DNA of 64,000 bases, taken from the NCBI GenBank assembly GCA_038207565.1, contig JBBQZQ010000015.1:21075-85074 (forward strand). Direction: 5' to 3'. The notes below the pieces were generated by a model that searched no databases, was not told where the DNA came from, and saw only the letters and a program-made list of their open reading frames with translations. Positions 1 through 8,154 of the stretch are shown here, piece by piece. The stretch is from JALZAI01 sp038207565. GTDB taxonomy: Bacteria > Actinomycetota > Actinomycetes > Mycobacteriales > Jatrophihabitantaceae. The translations under genes were made by a program, and so were the position numbers. Numbering within the stretch: position 1 is the stretch's first letter; every line of letters starts with the position of its first letter.

Positions 1-25
1 GCGTCAGCGCGTTGCCCGCGCTCAC
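1..25 (-). CDS. 5' end of the next ECF operon gene, perhaps the S component (partial)
   Basis: Only the first eight codons lie in the window: a GTG start whose last two bases overlap the TGA stop of the ECF ATPase gene (GTGA overlap), reading M-S-A-G-N-A-L-T. The same overlap joins other pairs in this operon, so a cotranscribed downstream gene is likely. ECF operons with ATPase and EcfT genes commonly also encode the substrate-binding S component, which is not seen elsewhere in the window. That identity is inference from position only. Confidence 0.4.
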
Positions 26-1632
26 GTGGCCGCACCCGCCAGGCTGCGCCGCACGTCGGTCACGGTCAGGTAGGGAAGCGGGGCCAGGACCTTGGCGATC
101 TGCGGGGCGAACACCGGTGACTGCGTGACGATGTCGCGACTGGGTCCGTCGGCCACGATGTCGCCGTCGGCGAGGACGACGGTCCTCGTCGACACCTCGG
201 CGGCCAGCTCCACGTCGTGGGTCGCCAGGACAACCGCGTGTCCGGTGTCGGCCAGACCGGTGAGCGCCAGGACCAGCCGATCCTTGGCCGGATAGTCCAA
301 CCCGCGGGTGGGTTCGTCGAGCAGGACGAGAGGCGGGGCAGAGGTGAGCACCACCGCGAGGGCGAGCGCCAGCCGCTGCCCCTCGGACAGATCCCGCGGG
401 TGCATCCCGCGGTCCAGATCGCCGGCCATCCGGTGTAGCAGGGCCGCAGCCGTGCCGGCGGGTGCCGCTGCGTCCCGGTCCGCCGCGACGCACTCGGCGG
501 CGACCGTCTCGGCGTAGAGCAGGTCGCCCGGTTGCTGCGGGACCAGTCCGACGTGCCGGGTGAGCAGCCGTCCCCGCAGCTGGCGCGGATCGTGGCCGGC
601 GAGGCGGACCTGGCCCGCGGCCGGCTTCACCAGGCCGGTGAGCGCGGCGAGCAGCGTCGACTTGCCGGCACCGTTACGTCCCATCACCGCGACGATCTCG
701 CCGGCGCGCACGGTGACCTCGGCCTCGCGAAGCGCAACGACACCGCTGTAGCGCACCGTCAACGCCCGCGTCTGCGCGACGACCGGGCCCAGGCGTCGCG
801 CCGGGATCGGCGGTGGGGCAGCCGGCAACCGGTCTCGCAGGCGACGGGCGGGCACGCGCGCGTCCCGGACGGTGAGGGGTAGTGGGGTCCAGCCCAGCTC
901 GCGTCCCAACGCGACGATCGGCGGGGTGATGGGGCTGTGGGCCATGATCTCGGCCGGCGTCCCCCGCACCGCGGTGCCGTCCCCCGGCAGCCAGACCACC
1001 GAGTCGGCATGCTGCACGACCCGCTCGAGGCGGTGCTCGGCGAGCAGCACCGTCATCCCGAGATCGTGGACGAGGCGCTGCACGGCGGCCAGCACGTCCT
1101 CGGCAGCGGCCGGATCGAGCGCCGACGTCGGTTCGTCAAGTACCAGCACCCGCGGGTGCGCGGTCAGCACTGCCCCGATCGCCACGCGCTGCGCCTGACC
1201 GCTGGACAGCGTGGACACGGCCCGGTCGCGCAGGCCCACCAGCCCCAGCAGGTCGAGGGTGTCCTCGACGCGGCGGCGCATCACGTCGATGGGCAGGGCC
1301 AGCGACTCCATCGTGTAGGCCAGCTCGTCCTCGACGGTGTCGGCGACGAACGACGCGGACGGGTTCTGCCCGACGACCCCGACGACGTCGGCGAGCTCGC
1401 GCGGCGGGTGGTCGCGGGTGCTGCGGCCGGCGACGGTGACGGTGCCCGCGAGCCGGCCACCGGTGAAGTGCGGCACCAGCCCGTTGACGGCCCCGAGCAA
1501 GCTCGATTTGCCGCTCCCCGTGCTGCCGACGACCAGGCACAGCTCACCCTCGGGTACGTGCAGGTTCAGCCCCCGCAGCACCGGGCCCCGCGCGCCGGCG
1601 TAGGTGAGTGAGACGTCCACGAAGTCGATCAC
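22..1632 (-). CDS. ecfA: Energy-coupling factor transporter, two ATPase domains fused
   Basis: 536 aa cytoplasmic ATPase with two complete ABC domains in one chain. Domain 1 (about 1-230) has Walker A GSTGSGKSS, signature LSSGQAQR and Walker B VLVLDEP. Domain 2 (about 285-520) has GRNGAGKST, LSEGQRLAL and LVLLDEP. It would take the place of the EcfA/EcfA' pair that powers vitamin uptake through EcfT and an S component. The GTG start at 1630-1632 overlaps the ecfT stop; an open frame continues upstream but has no domain homology. The neighbouring cobalamin riboswitch and transcobalamin-like proteins suggest a corrinoid substrate. The family assignment is firm; the substrate is inferred. Confidence 0.93.
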   Translation of the reverse strand: MIDFVDVSLTYAGARGPVLRGLNLHVPEGELCLVVGSTGSGKSSLLGAVNGLVPHFTGGRLAGTVTVAGRSTRDHPPRELADVVGVVGQNPSASFVADTVEDELAYTMESLALPIDVMRRRVEDTLDLLGLVGLRDRAVSTLSSGQAQRVAIGAVLTAHPRVLVLDEPTSALDPAAAEDVLAAVQRLVHDLGMTVLLAEHRLERVVQHADSVVWLPGDGTAVRGTPAEIMAHSPITPPIVALGRELGWTPLPLTVRDARVPARRLRDRLPAAPPPIPARRLGPVVAQTRALTVRYSGVVALREAEVTVRAGEIVAVMGRNGAGKSTLLAALTGLVKPAAGQVRLAGHDPRQLRGRLLTRHVGLVPQQPGDLLYAETVAAECVAADRDAAAPAGTAAALLHRMAGDLDRGMHPRDLSEGQRLALALAVVLTSAPPLVLLDEPTRGLDYPAKDRLVLALTGLADTGHAVVLATHDVELAAEVSTRTVVLADGDIVADGPSRDIVTQSPVFAPQIAKVLAPLPYLTVTDVRRSLAGAAT

Positions 1633-2744
1633 GCGGCCGCCTCGACGTGGGTGTCGACGCCGCTCGCGGGTGCGTGCCCGTGCGGCGCGAGACCCGGCAG
1701 TTCGGGAGTCGCGACAGCCGGCAGCGCTGCGGCCAGGGTGGCGAGGAAGGGGAGCACCTGCAATGCGGGCCAGGCGAGCGGGACACCCGCCGCGAGCGGG
1801 TCGTGGACGCGCAGGGTGTAAATGACCGCGACGAGGGCACCGCAGCCGGCGACCAGCCACTCGGCGCCGCGCCAGGGGTCGGGACGGTAGCGGGTGCGTC
1901 GGGTACGGCGCCCGGCCACGAACCCGGCGGCCATCGCGAGCAGCGTGCCACCGACGACCAGGGCGATGCCCGACTGCGCACCGTCGGTCGAGATCACCTG
2001 GTAGGTGCCGGCGACGGCCCCGCCCAGGCCCACGAGCACGCCGCCCCCGGCCAACCGGCGGGTGAGGGCGGGTTGCTCGGCGCGCCGTCCGTAGCCGCGC
2101 GAGTCCATCGAGGCCGCGAGGTGGATCGCACGTTCCAGTGCTTCCTCGAGCACCGGGACGACGATGCCACGGAGACCTCGCAGGCCGGTGATCGGCCGTC
2201 CGCGCAGCCGCTGCGCCGCGCGCACCCGCACGACGGACTCGGCGAATTGCGGGACGATCGTCATCGCCACGACGATCGCTACCCCGACCTCGTACAGCGC
2301 GGCCGGCAGGATGCGCACCAGGCGGGCCGGATGGGCCAACGCGTTCGCAGCGCCGAAGCATGCGATGAGCACGGCCAGCCGCAGTCCGGACACGAACGCG
2401 TTGAGCATGGCTTCACCGGTCACCGCACCGCCTACGGAGAGGCCACCTGCCCAGTCGGGCAGCGGCACCGAAGGCAGCCGCACCACCACATGGCCCGGTG
2501 TGCGCACGCCCAGCAGCAGCTGCAGCAGCATCGTGACCACCACCGTCAGCAGGCCGAGTTTGAGCAGCAGCGAGTAGGCATTCGCCCACGGCGCGCGTCC
2601 CCGCCGGGCGCTGACGACGAGCCCGGCGACACACGCGATCGCGAGCAACAGCACCGCGTCGTTGGTGCGCATTGCCGCGTAGGCGAGCCCCAGCGCCCAC
2701 AACCACCAGGCGGCAGGGTGCACGAGGCGCGCCGAGCGCCGCAC
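1629..2744 (-). CDS. ecfT: ECF transporter transmembrane protein EcfT
   Basis: 371 aa polytopic membrane protein that couples the ATPase to the substrate-binding S component. The N-terminal half has the hydrophobic helices and the SMDSRGYGRR stretch typical of the EcfT coupling region. It is longer than the usual roughly 250-270 aa: a C-terminal extension of about 110 residues adds further predicted membrane segments. It starts with GTG directly after the stop of the DUF4430-like gene and overlaps the ATPase gene by four bases, indicating translational coupling. Confidence 0.88.
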   Translation of the reverse strand: MRRSARLVHPAAWWLWALGLAYAAMRTNDAVLLLAIACVAGLVVSARRGRAPWANAYSLLLKLGLLTVVVTMLLQLLLGVRTPGHVVVRLPSVPLPDWAGGLSVGGAVTGEAMLNAFVSGLRLAVLIACFGAANALAHPARLVRILPAALYEVGVAIVVAMTIVPQFAESVVRVRAAQRLRGRPITGLRGLRGIVVPVLEEALERAIHLAASMDSRGYGRRAEQPALTRRLAGGGVLVGLGGAVAGTYQVISTDGAQSGIALVVGGTLLAMAAGFVAGRRTRRTRYRPDPWRGAEWLVAGCGALVAVIYTLRVHDPLAAGVPLAWPALQVLPFLATLAAALPAVATPELPGLAPHGHAPASGVDTHVEAAA

Positions 2745-3701
2745 CTAGTCGGCCCGCCGCCGGAAGCGCCAGAACGCGAACCCGACAAGTGCGATCAGCA
2801 CGACGAGGGCAGCAGCGGTGCCGGCCGCAGGCAGCGACGACGCGGAGGCCGTCCGGACCGGTTGCGCGGCGGGTGGCGGGGCGGAGGGTGGCGGGGCCGA
2901 GGGGGCTGTCCCGGCCGCCGAACTCCGCGCGGGACGCGAGGCAGCTTGCTCGACCGCCGCATCGGTGCCGCTACGCGGCGCAGTTGCCAACGCAGTCCTT
3001 GCCCTGCGGTCCGGCGGCGCGCTCGAGGCGGTGTCCACTGCCCGGCCGGTGGACGTCCGCCGCGTCGCCGACGAAGGTTCTCGAGCCGGGGGTGTCGCAC
3101 GCGCCGCGCCCGGCGCACGCCCCGCTTGCGCGCGCGCGGTCGCATGCGTGGTCGTGGGCCCGGCAGCAGCCGAGGTGCGCCGGGCCGGCGCGCTCGTTCG
3201 GGTCGCGCGCGGCGCCGGGGCGCTGGTCGTCGCGGCAGCGGTGGTCGGTTTCGGATCCGAGCCGGCACAGATCGAGGAGTAGGAGTACACCGGCGGCTTC
3301 GGCGGACTCGACGAGCCGTTCACGTACGACCAGCCTTCCACCGTGCCGGCCTTCGGGCGGTACGACGCCGCGCCGGCGGTGCTGTATGTCCAGCCCGACC
3401 CGGTGTTGTGCCAGTAGGACCAGTAGTGCGTGTTGTCCGGCCGCAACGTGCCCCTGCCGTTGATGGTGAGGACGAAGCCGACGTAGGGCGCGGCGTAACC
3501 GGTCTGCACGCTGAATCGCGAACTCAGCACGGCCAGGCCGGTGCCGCCTGCAGATACGCAGGCCGTGCCGGCACCGGCCACCACGACGGCGACGTGTGTG
3601 GGCGCGGCCGCCGCAGGGGAAGCGGGTGCCAAGGCCGCGGTGCCGCCGAGGGCTGCCGCGGTGGCCAGGCGCACGACGCGCGCGCCAGGTCGGACCCTCA
3701 C
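2745..3701 (-). CDS. Secreted, membrane-anchored DUF4430-like protein (transcobalamin beta-domain-like)
   Basis: 318 aa. An Arg-rich N-terminus and Ala-rich hydrophobic segment form a signal peptide (about 1-33). Residues about 35-145 resemble DUF4430, including HYWSYWHN and KAGTVEGWSYV, with two Cys residues that could form a disulfide. A Pro/Ala/Thr/Arg-rich linker of about 140 residues follows, then one membrane helix ending RRRAD. DUF4430 also describes the C-terminal beta-domain of animal intrinsic factor and transcobalamin. The GTG start at 3699-3701 overlaps the TGA of the upstream alpha-toroid gene. I infer a surface corrinoid-binding subunit acting with that protein. The domain call rests on motif reading, so it is less certain than the transporter genes. 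Confidence 0.75.
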   Translation of the reverse strand: MRVRPGARVVRLATAAALGGTAALAPASPAAAAPTHVAVVVAGAGTACVSAGGTGLAVLSSRFSVQTGYAAPYVGFVLTINGRGTLRPDNTHYWSYWHNTGSGWTYSTAGAASYRPKAGTVEGWSYVNGSSSPPKPPVYSYSSICAGSDPKPTTAAATTSAPAPRATRTSAPARRTSAAAGPTTTHATARAQAGRAPGAARATPPAREPSSATRRTSTGRAVDTASSAPPDRRARTALATAPRSGTDAAVEQAASRPARSSAAGTAPSAPPPSAPPPAAQPVRTASASSLPAAGTAAALVVLIALVGFAFWRFRRRAD

Positions 3702-5188
3702 GTTGTTCGTCGCCGTCCTGCCAGCGTCATCAGCGCACCCAGCACCAGGCAACCGAGGCCGAGCCCGGTCTCGAGGGCGACGGTTCGTGCGTCCAGGCCG
3801 GTGTCGGCGAGCTGCGGACCGGTCGCCGGCGGGGTCGGCGTCGGCGTCGGGGTCGGGGCTTCACGGGCGACGGTGAAATCGACACGACTGCTAAGTCCGG
3901 ACGTCTCGCCGGTGAGGACGAGCGTGTGCGTGCCCGCGCTCGTTCCCGCCGGGACGGCGAAGGTCAGCGTCGCCGTGCCGTGGGTGCCTGCGCTCGTGCG
4001 CGACAGCGCGGCCGAGCCGGACGCGAAAGCGGCGCTGACGTGCTCTCCTGCCTGGAAGCCGAGCCCGGTGACGGTCTGAAGCTGACCCGCGCGCACCGAA
4101 CTCTTGCGCACCGAGGGCGCGGCGAGGGCGAGGACAAAAGTGCCCGGGGTTGCCCCGGCCGCGGTCACCGTGGCCAGCGAGGCGCCGCCCGCCAGGCCGA
4201 GCATGCCGTCGGCGCTCGCCTTGATCGACGCGCTGGCATCGAAGGCACCCTGATACTTCAGCGCGCCGCGCGAGGCCCCCTTCCCGGTTGTCGGCCCGGC
4301 GGTGACCTGTTGGCTCGCCAGCCAGGCTCGGGAGGTGGAGGTGTCGCGTCCGGCTGCTGCAAGAGCGGACGCAGCCAGGCCTGTCGAGTCGACGTTCGGA
4401 CCGCCCTGGCTCGACCAGTAACCTCCCGCGCTGCGCTGCGAGGTAAGCCAGTCGGCTGCGTCGGCGACCTGCGCGTCGTGCCCGCCGAGGGCAATCAGCG
4501 CGCTGACGGCGTATCCGGTGGCATCGACGTCGGAGGCGCAGTTGGTGGTGCCGTCGGTCTGCGCGGTGAACCCCCCGTCTGCGCACTGCAGCGACAGGAA
4601 GTAGGCGACGGCCGCGGCGTCAGGGGCCGTCCCGCCGCGGGCTTCGGCCAGGATCGCGAACGACTCCGAGATGGAGGAGAAGATGTTGCGCGCCGCACCG
4701 GCGGCTGGGCACACCGGCACGCTGAAGTCGGTGGAACTGCCCGACGGCCCGTCGCACTGATCGTCACGGAGCGTCGTCAGCAGGTCGTAGCCGCCGAACG
4801 CGGTCGGGTCCACGCCAGCCACGATCGCTGCCACGGCGGTCTTGGCGACGCCGCCGTCGGACGGGCCGGGCGCGCCGCTGGTGTCGTTGATCTGGGTGTA
4901 CTCGGCGACGTGCTTCTGGAAGTACCCGATCGCGGCGTCGATCTTGTCGGCCCCGGTGCCGGACGCCGCGAGGGCGAAGATCACGTCCGCAGTCCGGCCG
5001 CCGTCGAAGCCGGGGAACCCGTCGTATTCGAAGTGGTCGCCGAACTGTTGGGCGAGCCAGCCTGCCACCGCCTGCGCGGGATCGTGGGTGGTGCTCGCAG
5101 CCGGTGCCGCTGCGGCGGGTGCCGCGACGGTCAGGCAGGTGACAGCGGCGGCCGCGATGAACGACAGCAGGATGGACGGACGGCGCAT
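3698..5188 (-). CDS. Surface-anchored alpha-toroid (prenyltransferase/squalene oxidase-repeat) protein, transcobalamin-like
   Basis: 496 aa, first gene of the operon. Signal peptide about 1-28. Residues about 35-330 contain repeated helical units with motifs such as CADGGFT, DVDATGYAVSALIAL and DSTGLAASALAAAG, characteristic of terpenoid-cyclase-type alpha6-alpha6 toroids, the fold of the N-terminal domain of intrinsic factor/transcobalamin. An Ig-like or beta-rich region (about 340-440) is followed by a Thr-Pro spacer, LADTG at about 460-464, a hydrophobic helix and GRRRTT. LAxTG is the pattern used by actinobacterial class E sortases, so covalent wall anchoring is plausible. RBS AAGGG precedes the ATG. 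I infer a corrinoid-capturing role from the riboswitch, fold and ECF neighbours; no enzymatic role is indicated. Confidence 0.82.
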   Translation of the reverse strand: MRRPSILLSFIAAAAVTCLTVAAPAAAAPAASTTHDPAQAVAGWLAQQFGDHFEYDGFPGFDGGRTADVIFALAASGTGADKIDAAIGYFQKHVAEYTQINDTSGAPGPSDGGVAKTAVAAIVAGVDPTAFGGYDLLTTLRDDQCDGPSGSSTDFSVPVCPAAGAARNIFSSISESFAILAEARGGTAPDAAAVAYFLSLQCADGGFTAQTDGTTNCASDVDATGYAVSALIALGGHDAQVADAADWLTSQRSAGGYWSSQGGPNVDSTGLAASALAAAGRDTSTSRAWLASQQVTAGPTTGKGASRGALKYQGAFDASASIKASADGMLGLAGGASLATVTAAGATPGTFVLALAAPSVRKSSVRAGQLQTVTGLGFQAGEHVSAAFASGSAALSRTSAGTHGTATLTFAVPAGTSAGTHTLVLTGETSGLSSRVDFTVAREAPTPTPTPTPPATGPQLADTGLDARTVALETGLGLGCLVLGALMTLAGRRRTT

Positions 5189-5195
5189 GTGGTGA

Positions 5196-5212
5196 CCCTT
5201 TGATCGACAGGG
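5196..5212 (-). promoter_or_regulatory. Hairpin that could mask the RBS of the alpha-toroid gene
   Basis: On the minus strand CCCT (5212-5209) can pair with AGGG (5199-5196), which is the core of the AAGGG ribosome-binding site located 7 bases before the ATG. It lies between the cobalamin aptamer and the start codon, so it may be part of a translational expression platform. The stem is only four base pairs and the role is inference. Confidence 0.35.
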
Positions 5213-5320
5213 ATCTCAGCCGTGGCCCGAAGTGTCGGCAGGCAGCACCGTCCCGGCAGCGCGGGACACGCCGACCGGTCTTGGCGCAACCCGCGTAACT
5301 CCGTACCGCAGACCTCGACG

Positions 5321-5451
5321 GTGGTGATGGAGTGCCGTCCCGGACGGGCATTCCGACTCGTCCCCTGCGGGACCTACGGCTGCGGGTCAGTGCCGGATTC
5401 GGACCGGCTTTCCCCGTTCGGGATGGGAAGTGCTGGCGGCAATGCCACCAC
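5321..5451 (-). promoter_or_regulatory. Cobalamin riboswitch
   Basis: Read on the minus strand, the leader contains GGGGAAAGCCGG, GAATCCGGCACTGACCCGC, AGCCGTA and GAGTCGGAATGCCC, which match the conserved core of actinobacterial cobalamin (B12-box) riboswitches in the right order. A closing P1 stem is visible: GTGGTG (5451-5446) pairs with CACCAC (5326-5321). It lies 132 bases upstream of the alpha-toroid gene start and accounts for most of the 332-base gap here. B12 riboswitches usually lower expression when adenosylcobalamin is abundant, so the downstream operon should be induced by corrinoid shortage. Confidence 0.92.
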
Positions 5452-5520
5452 AGTCCACCCGCTGCGGTCAAACACGGACCACGGCTAGGGTCAGGCGCAC
5501 GTCGAAGCGAAGGAGCGAGC

Positions 5521-5721
5521 ATGAGCTGGACGTGGCGCCTCGAGGCCGCCGACGGAACTGCCCTCCCGGCCCCTGTCCCGCCGACGCACGCCAGCCAGTC
5601 GGACGCGGAGTCCTGGCTGGGGGAGCAATGGCGCGAGTTGAGCGAGGACGGGGTGGCTCAAGTCACCCTTCTCGACGGCGGCACCGAGGTGTACGGGCCG
5701 ATGTCGCTCTCCGAGACCTGA
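5521..5721 (+). CDS. Small conserved acidic protein, function unknown
   Basis: 66 aa, acidic, no signal peptide or membrane segment. The ATG is preceded by GAAGGAGCGAG, a good ribosome-binding site. An open frame extends further upstream but runs through the cobalamin riboswitch in antisense, so the internal ATG is chosen. It begins MSWTWRLEAADG and contains repeated Trp/Glu positions; I do not recognise a named family. It is transcribed divergently from the corrinoid operon. Confidence 0.7.
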   Translation: MSWTWRLEAADGTALPAPVPPTHASQSDAESWLGEQWRELSEDGVAQVTLLDGGTEVYGPMSLSET

Positions 5722-5764
5722 CCGGCCGCCCGGCCCGGGACAGCGCGCGGGCGGGCGGCAGGAG

Positions 5765-6382
5765 TCAGATCGTCGCGCCCAGTTCGACGCGCGGGGCGGG
5801 CAGGCGCCAGCGCCGCAGCAGATAGGCGCGGCTGCCGGCGTAGAACCCGATTGCCATCGTCCCGCCCTCTGCGGAACCGTGCCGCTCGATGGCCAGGCGC
5901 CGAATCCGCCGGCCCACCAGGTTCCATTCGACGAGGAAGCCGACGAACGCGACCAGTACCAGGATCTGGATCAGCGCGAGCGCGGGCAGCAGCCAACTGA
6001 TGATCATGAGCGGGAACAGGCCGAGGAGATAGTTGCTGGCCATGCGGTGCGAGTCGACGTAGTCGCGAGCGAGCTGGCGGGTCGGTCCCTGATCGCGGCG
6101 CGGGAGCACGGACTGGTCGCCGGCCTTCATCGCGGCGCGGCGCTGGGCCACCGTCAGCTGCGCGGCCGGGGTGCGCTGAGCCACCCGCGCCGCCTTGGAC
6201 TGCTGCTTCTGGCGCGCGTAGGCCTCCTTGCGGGTCTTCGGCGCCGTCACCGGACCGCGTATACCTACGACGTCGCGCCGCTTCGGGGTGGGTCGGCCCT
6301 TTCCCGTTGCTTTCACCGCACTGGCGTCGAATGCTGCGGGCACTTTCTCGGTCTCTTCGGGACGGCGGCGGGTCAGCTTCAC
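5765..6382 (-). CDS. DUF3043 membrane protein
   Basis: 205 aa. The first about 100 residues are highly basic and Lys/Arg/Gln-rich (PTPKRRDVVG, RKEAYARQKQQSK). Two hydrophobic helices (about 118-135 and 137-155) follow, then a basic C-terminus. This architecture matches the actinobacterial DUF3043 family of unknown function. It is convergent with the 66 aa gene and lies directly beside nadA on the same strand. Confidence 0.8.
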   Translation of the reverse strand: MKLTRRRPEETEKVPAAFDASAVKATGKGRPTPKRRDVVGIRGPVTAPKTRKEAYARQKQQSKAARVAQRTPAAQLTVAQRRAAMKAGDQSVLPRRDQGPTRQLARDYVDSHRMASNYLLGLFPLMIISWLLPALALIQILVLVAFVGFLVEWNLVGRRIRRLAIERHGSAEGGTMAIGFYAGSRAYLLRRWRLPAPRVELGATI

Positions 6383-6422
6383 GCCGTCAGCTTAGGTGAG
6401 CAGGCGTCGGGTTTCGGAACTC

Positions 6423-7619
6423 TCAAGTCGAGACGCCCTGAATCGGCTGGGGCAGCTCCAGCATTCGATCGAGGGCGACGCGCGCATTGGCCGCGACTGC
6501 GGGGTCGACTTCGATGCGGTTGACGACCTGCCCGGCGACAAGTGATTCCAGCGAATGCACCAGGTGCGGCAGGTCGATCCGGTTCATCGTCGAGCAGTAG
6601 CAGACCGTCCGCTCGAGAAACGCGATCTTCTTGTCCGGATGTGCGCTCGCCAGCCGGCGGACCAGGTTCAGCTCGGTCCCGATGGCCCACGAGGACCCAG
6701 TGGGCGCGGCGTCGAGGGTCTTGATGATGAATTCCGTCGAACCGACGAGGTCGGCGGCGAGCACGACCTCGTGCCGGCACTCCGGGTGAACCAGCACGGT
6801 GACATCCGGCACGCGCGAGCGCACGTCGGCGACGTCCTCAGCGCGGAATCGGCCGTGCACCGAGCAGTGGCCGCGCCACAGGATCATCCGGGCGTCGCGC
6901 AGCTGCGACCGGGTCAACCCGCCGTCGCGACGGTGCGGGTCGAACACCACACACTCCTCCAGCGCGATGCCCAGCTGCAGCACCGCGGTGTTGCGGCCGA
7001 GGTGCTGGTCGGGCATGAACAACACCTTCTCGTGCGTCTCGAACGCCCAGCGCAGAGCTCTCTCGGCGTCCGACGATGTGCACACCGTCCCCCCGCGCGC
7101 GCCGGTGAATCCCTTGATGGCGGCCGAGGAGTTCATGTACGTGACCGGCAGGGTCTGCTCGGCGATGCCCGCTGAGGCGAGGACGTCCCACGCCTCGAGC
7201 ACCTGCTGGTAGTCGGCCATGTCGGCCATCGAGCATCCTGCCGCGAGGTCGGGAAGCAAGACTGCCTGGGACGGCCCGGTCAGGATGTCGGCGGACTCGG
7301 CCATGAAGTGCACGCCGCAGAACACGATGTACTCCGCTGCGGGCCGGGCTGCGGCGTCGCGGGCCAGCTTGAACGAGTCGCCGGTCACATCTGCGAACTG
7401 GACCACCTCGTCGCGCTGGTAGTGGTGGCCGAGGATGAAGACCCGGTCGCCGAGTGCAGCCTTGGCGACTCGTGCGCGCTCGACCAGACCAGGATCGGAC
7501 GCACTGGGCAGTTCGCCGGGGCAGTCGACGCCCCGCTCGCTGTCGGGATCGGCCGCCGGGCCGCCCCGTCCGAGCAACAGCAACGCCAGCGGCGTGGCCA
7601 CCGGTTCGGTGAACGTCAT
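6423..7619 (-). CDS. nadA: Quinolinate synthase NadA
   Basis: 398 aa. Condenses iminoaspartate with dihydroxyacetone phosphate to quinolinate in NAD synthesis, using a [4Fe-4S] cluster. Family motifs seen include ILGHHYQRDEV, FCGVHFMAESADIL, PDLAAGCSMAD, YMNSSAAIK, VHPECRHEVV and ERTVCYCSTMNRIDLPHL. The Cys residues in FCGVHF, HPEC and CYC are the likely cluster ligands. It is the long actinobacterial form. The ATG at 7617-7619 is chosen because the open frame upstream runs antisense across erpA. nadB and nadC, often adjacent, are not in the window. Confidence 0.95.
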   Translation of the reverse strand: MTFTEPVATPLALLLLGRGGPAADPDSERGVDCPGELPSASDPGLVERARVAKAALGDRVFILGHHYQRDEVVQFADVTGDSFKLARDAAARPAAEYIVFCGVHFMAESADILTGPSQAVLLPDLAAGCSMADMADYQQVLEAWDVLASAGIAEQTLPVTYMNSSAAIKGFTGARGGTVCTSSDAERALRWAFETHEKVLFMPDQHLGRNTAVLQLGIALEECVVFDPHRRDGGLTRSQLRDARMILWRGHCSVHGRFRAEDVADVRSRVPDVTVLVHPECRHEVVLAADLVGSTEFIIKTLDAAPTGSSWAIGTELNLVRRLASAHPDKKIAFLERTVCYCSTMNRIDLPHLVHSLESLVAGQVVNRIEVDPAVAANARVALDRMLELPQPIQGVST

Positions 7620-7680
7620 GTTCAGCAGCCTATCCGCGGGGCGCCTGCGCCGGTCCGGTGCCGCGGGTAGGATGAGGGCC

Positions 7681-8067
7681 ATGACCGCGACCGAGACCAC
7701 GTCCGTCGAGCTGACCACTACGCCCGCCGAGGCGCCCGCCAGCTCCCTGACGCTGACCGATACCGCTTCCGTGAAGGTGCGCGCCCTGCTCGAGCAGGAA
7801 GGCCGCGACGACCTCCGGCTGCGCGTGGCCGTCCAGCCGGGCGGATGTTCAGGACTGCAGTACCAGCTGTTCTTCGACGAGCGCAGCCTCGACGGCGATC
7901 TCGAACTCACCCCGGGCGGCGTCCCGGTGGTGGTCGATCGCATGAGCGCCCCGTACCTGGGCGGCGCGACCATCGACTTCACCGACACCATCGAGCAACA
8001 GGGCTTCACGATCGACAATCCGAACGCCGGGGGCGGCTGCGCCTGCGGCAACTCGTTCTGCGGCTGA
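7681..8067 (+). CDS. erpA: Iron-sulfur cluster insertion protein ErpA (A-type carrier)
   Basis: 128 aa A-type carrier. The conserved Cys set is present: one in QPGGCSG and the C-terminal pair in GGGCACGNSFCG. The N-terminal about 35 residues are Thr/Ala-rich and variable. It probably delivers Fe-S clusters to proteins such as the adjacent, divergently transcribed NadA or the Rieske protein encoded downstream. An alternative ATG lies nine bases upstream; GATGAGGG serves as ribosome-binding site for the chosen one. Confidence 0.92.
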   Translation: MTATETTSVELTTTPAEAPASSLTLTDTASVKVRALLEQEGRDDLRLRVAVQPGGCSGLQYQLFFDERSLDGDLELTPGGVPVVVDRMSAPYLGGATIDFTDTIEQQGFTIDNPNAGGGCACGNSFCG

Positions 8068-8154
8068 TCGCGGCCGACCGGCCGGGTCCCGATATTCTCG
8101 GGCCCGGCCGTTGTCATGTCCCGTCCCCCTAGCTGACAGGGAGCGTGCTCGCTC

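Noticed and set aside
1608..4079. An 823-codon open frame on the plus strand
   Set aside because: It is antisense to EcfT, the ATPase and the DUF4430-like gene, has low-complexity Arg/Gly/His-rich content and no domain. Such frames are expected in DNA of this GC content.
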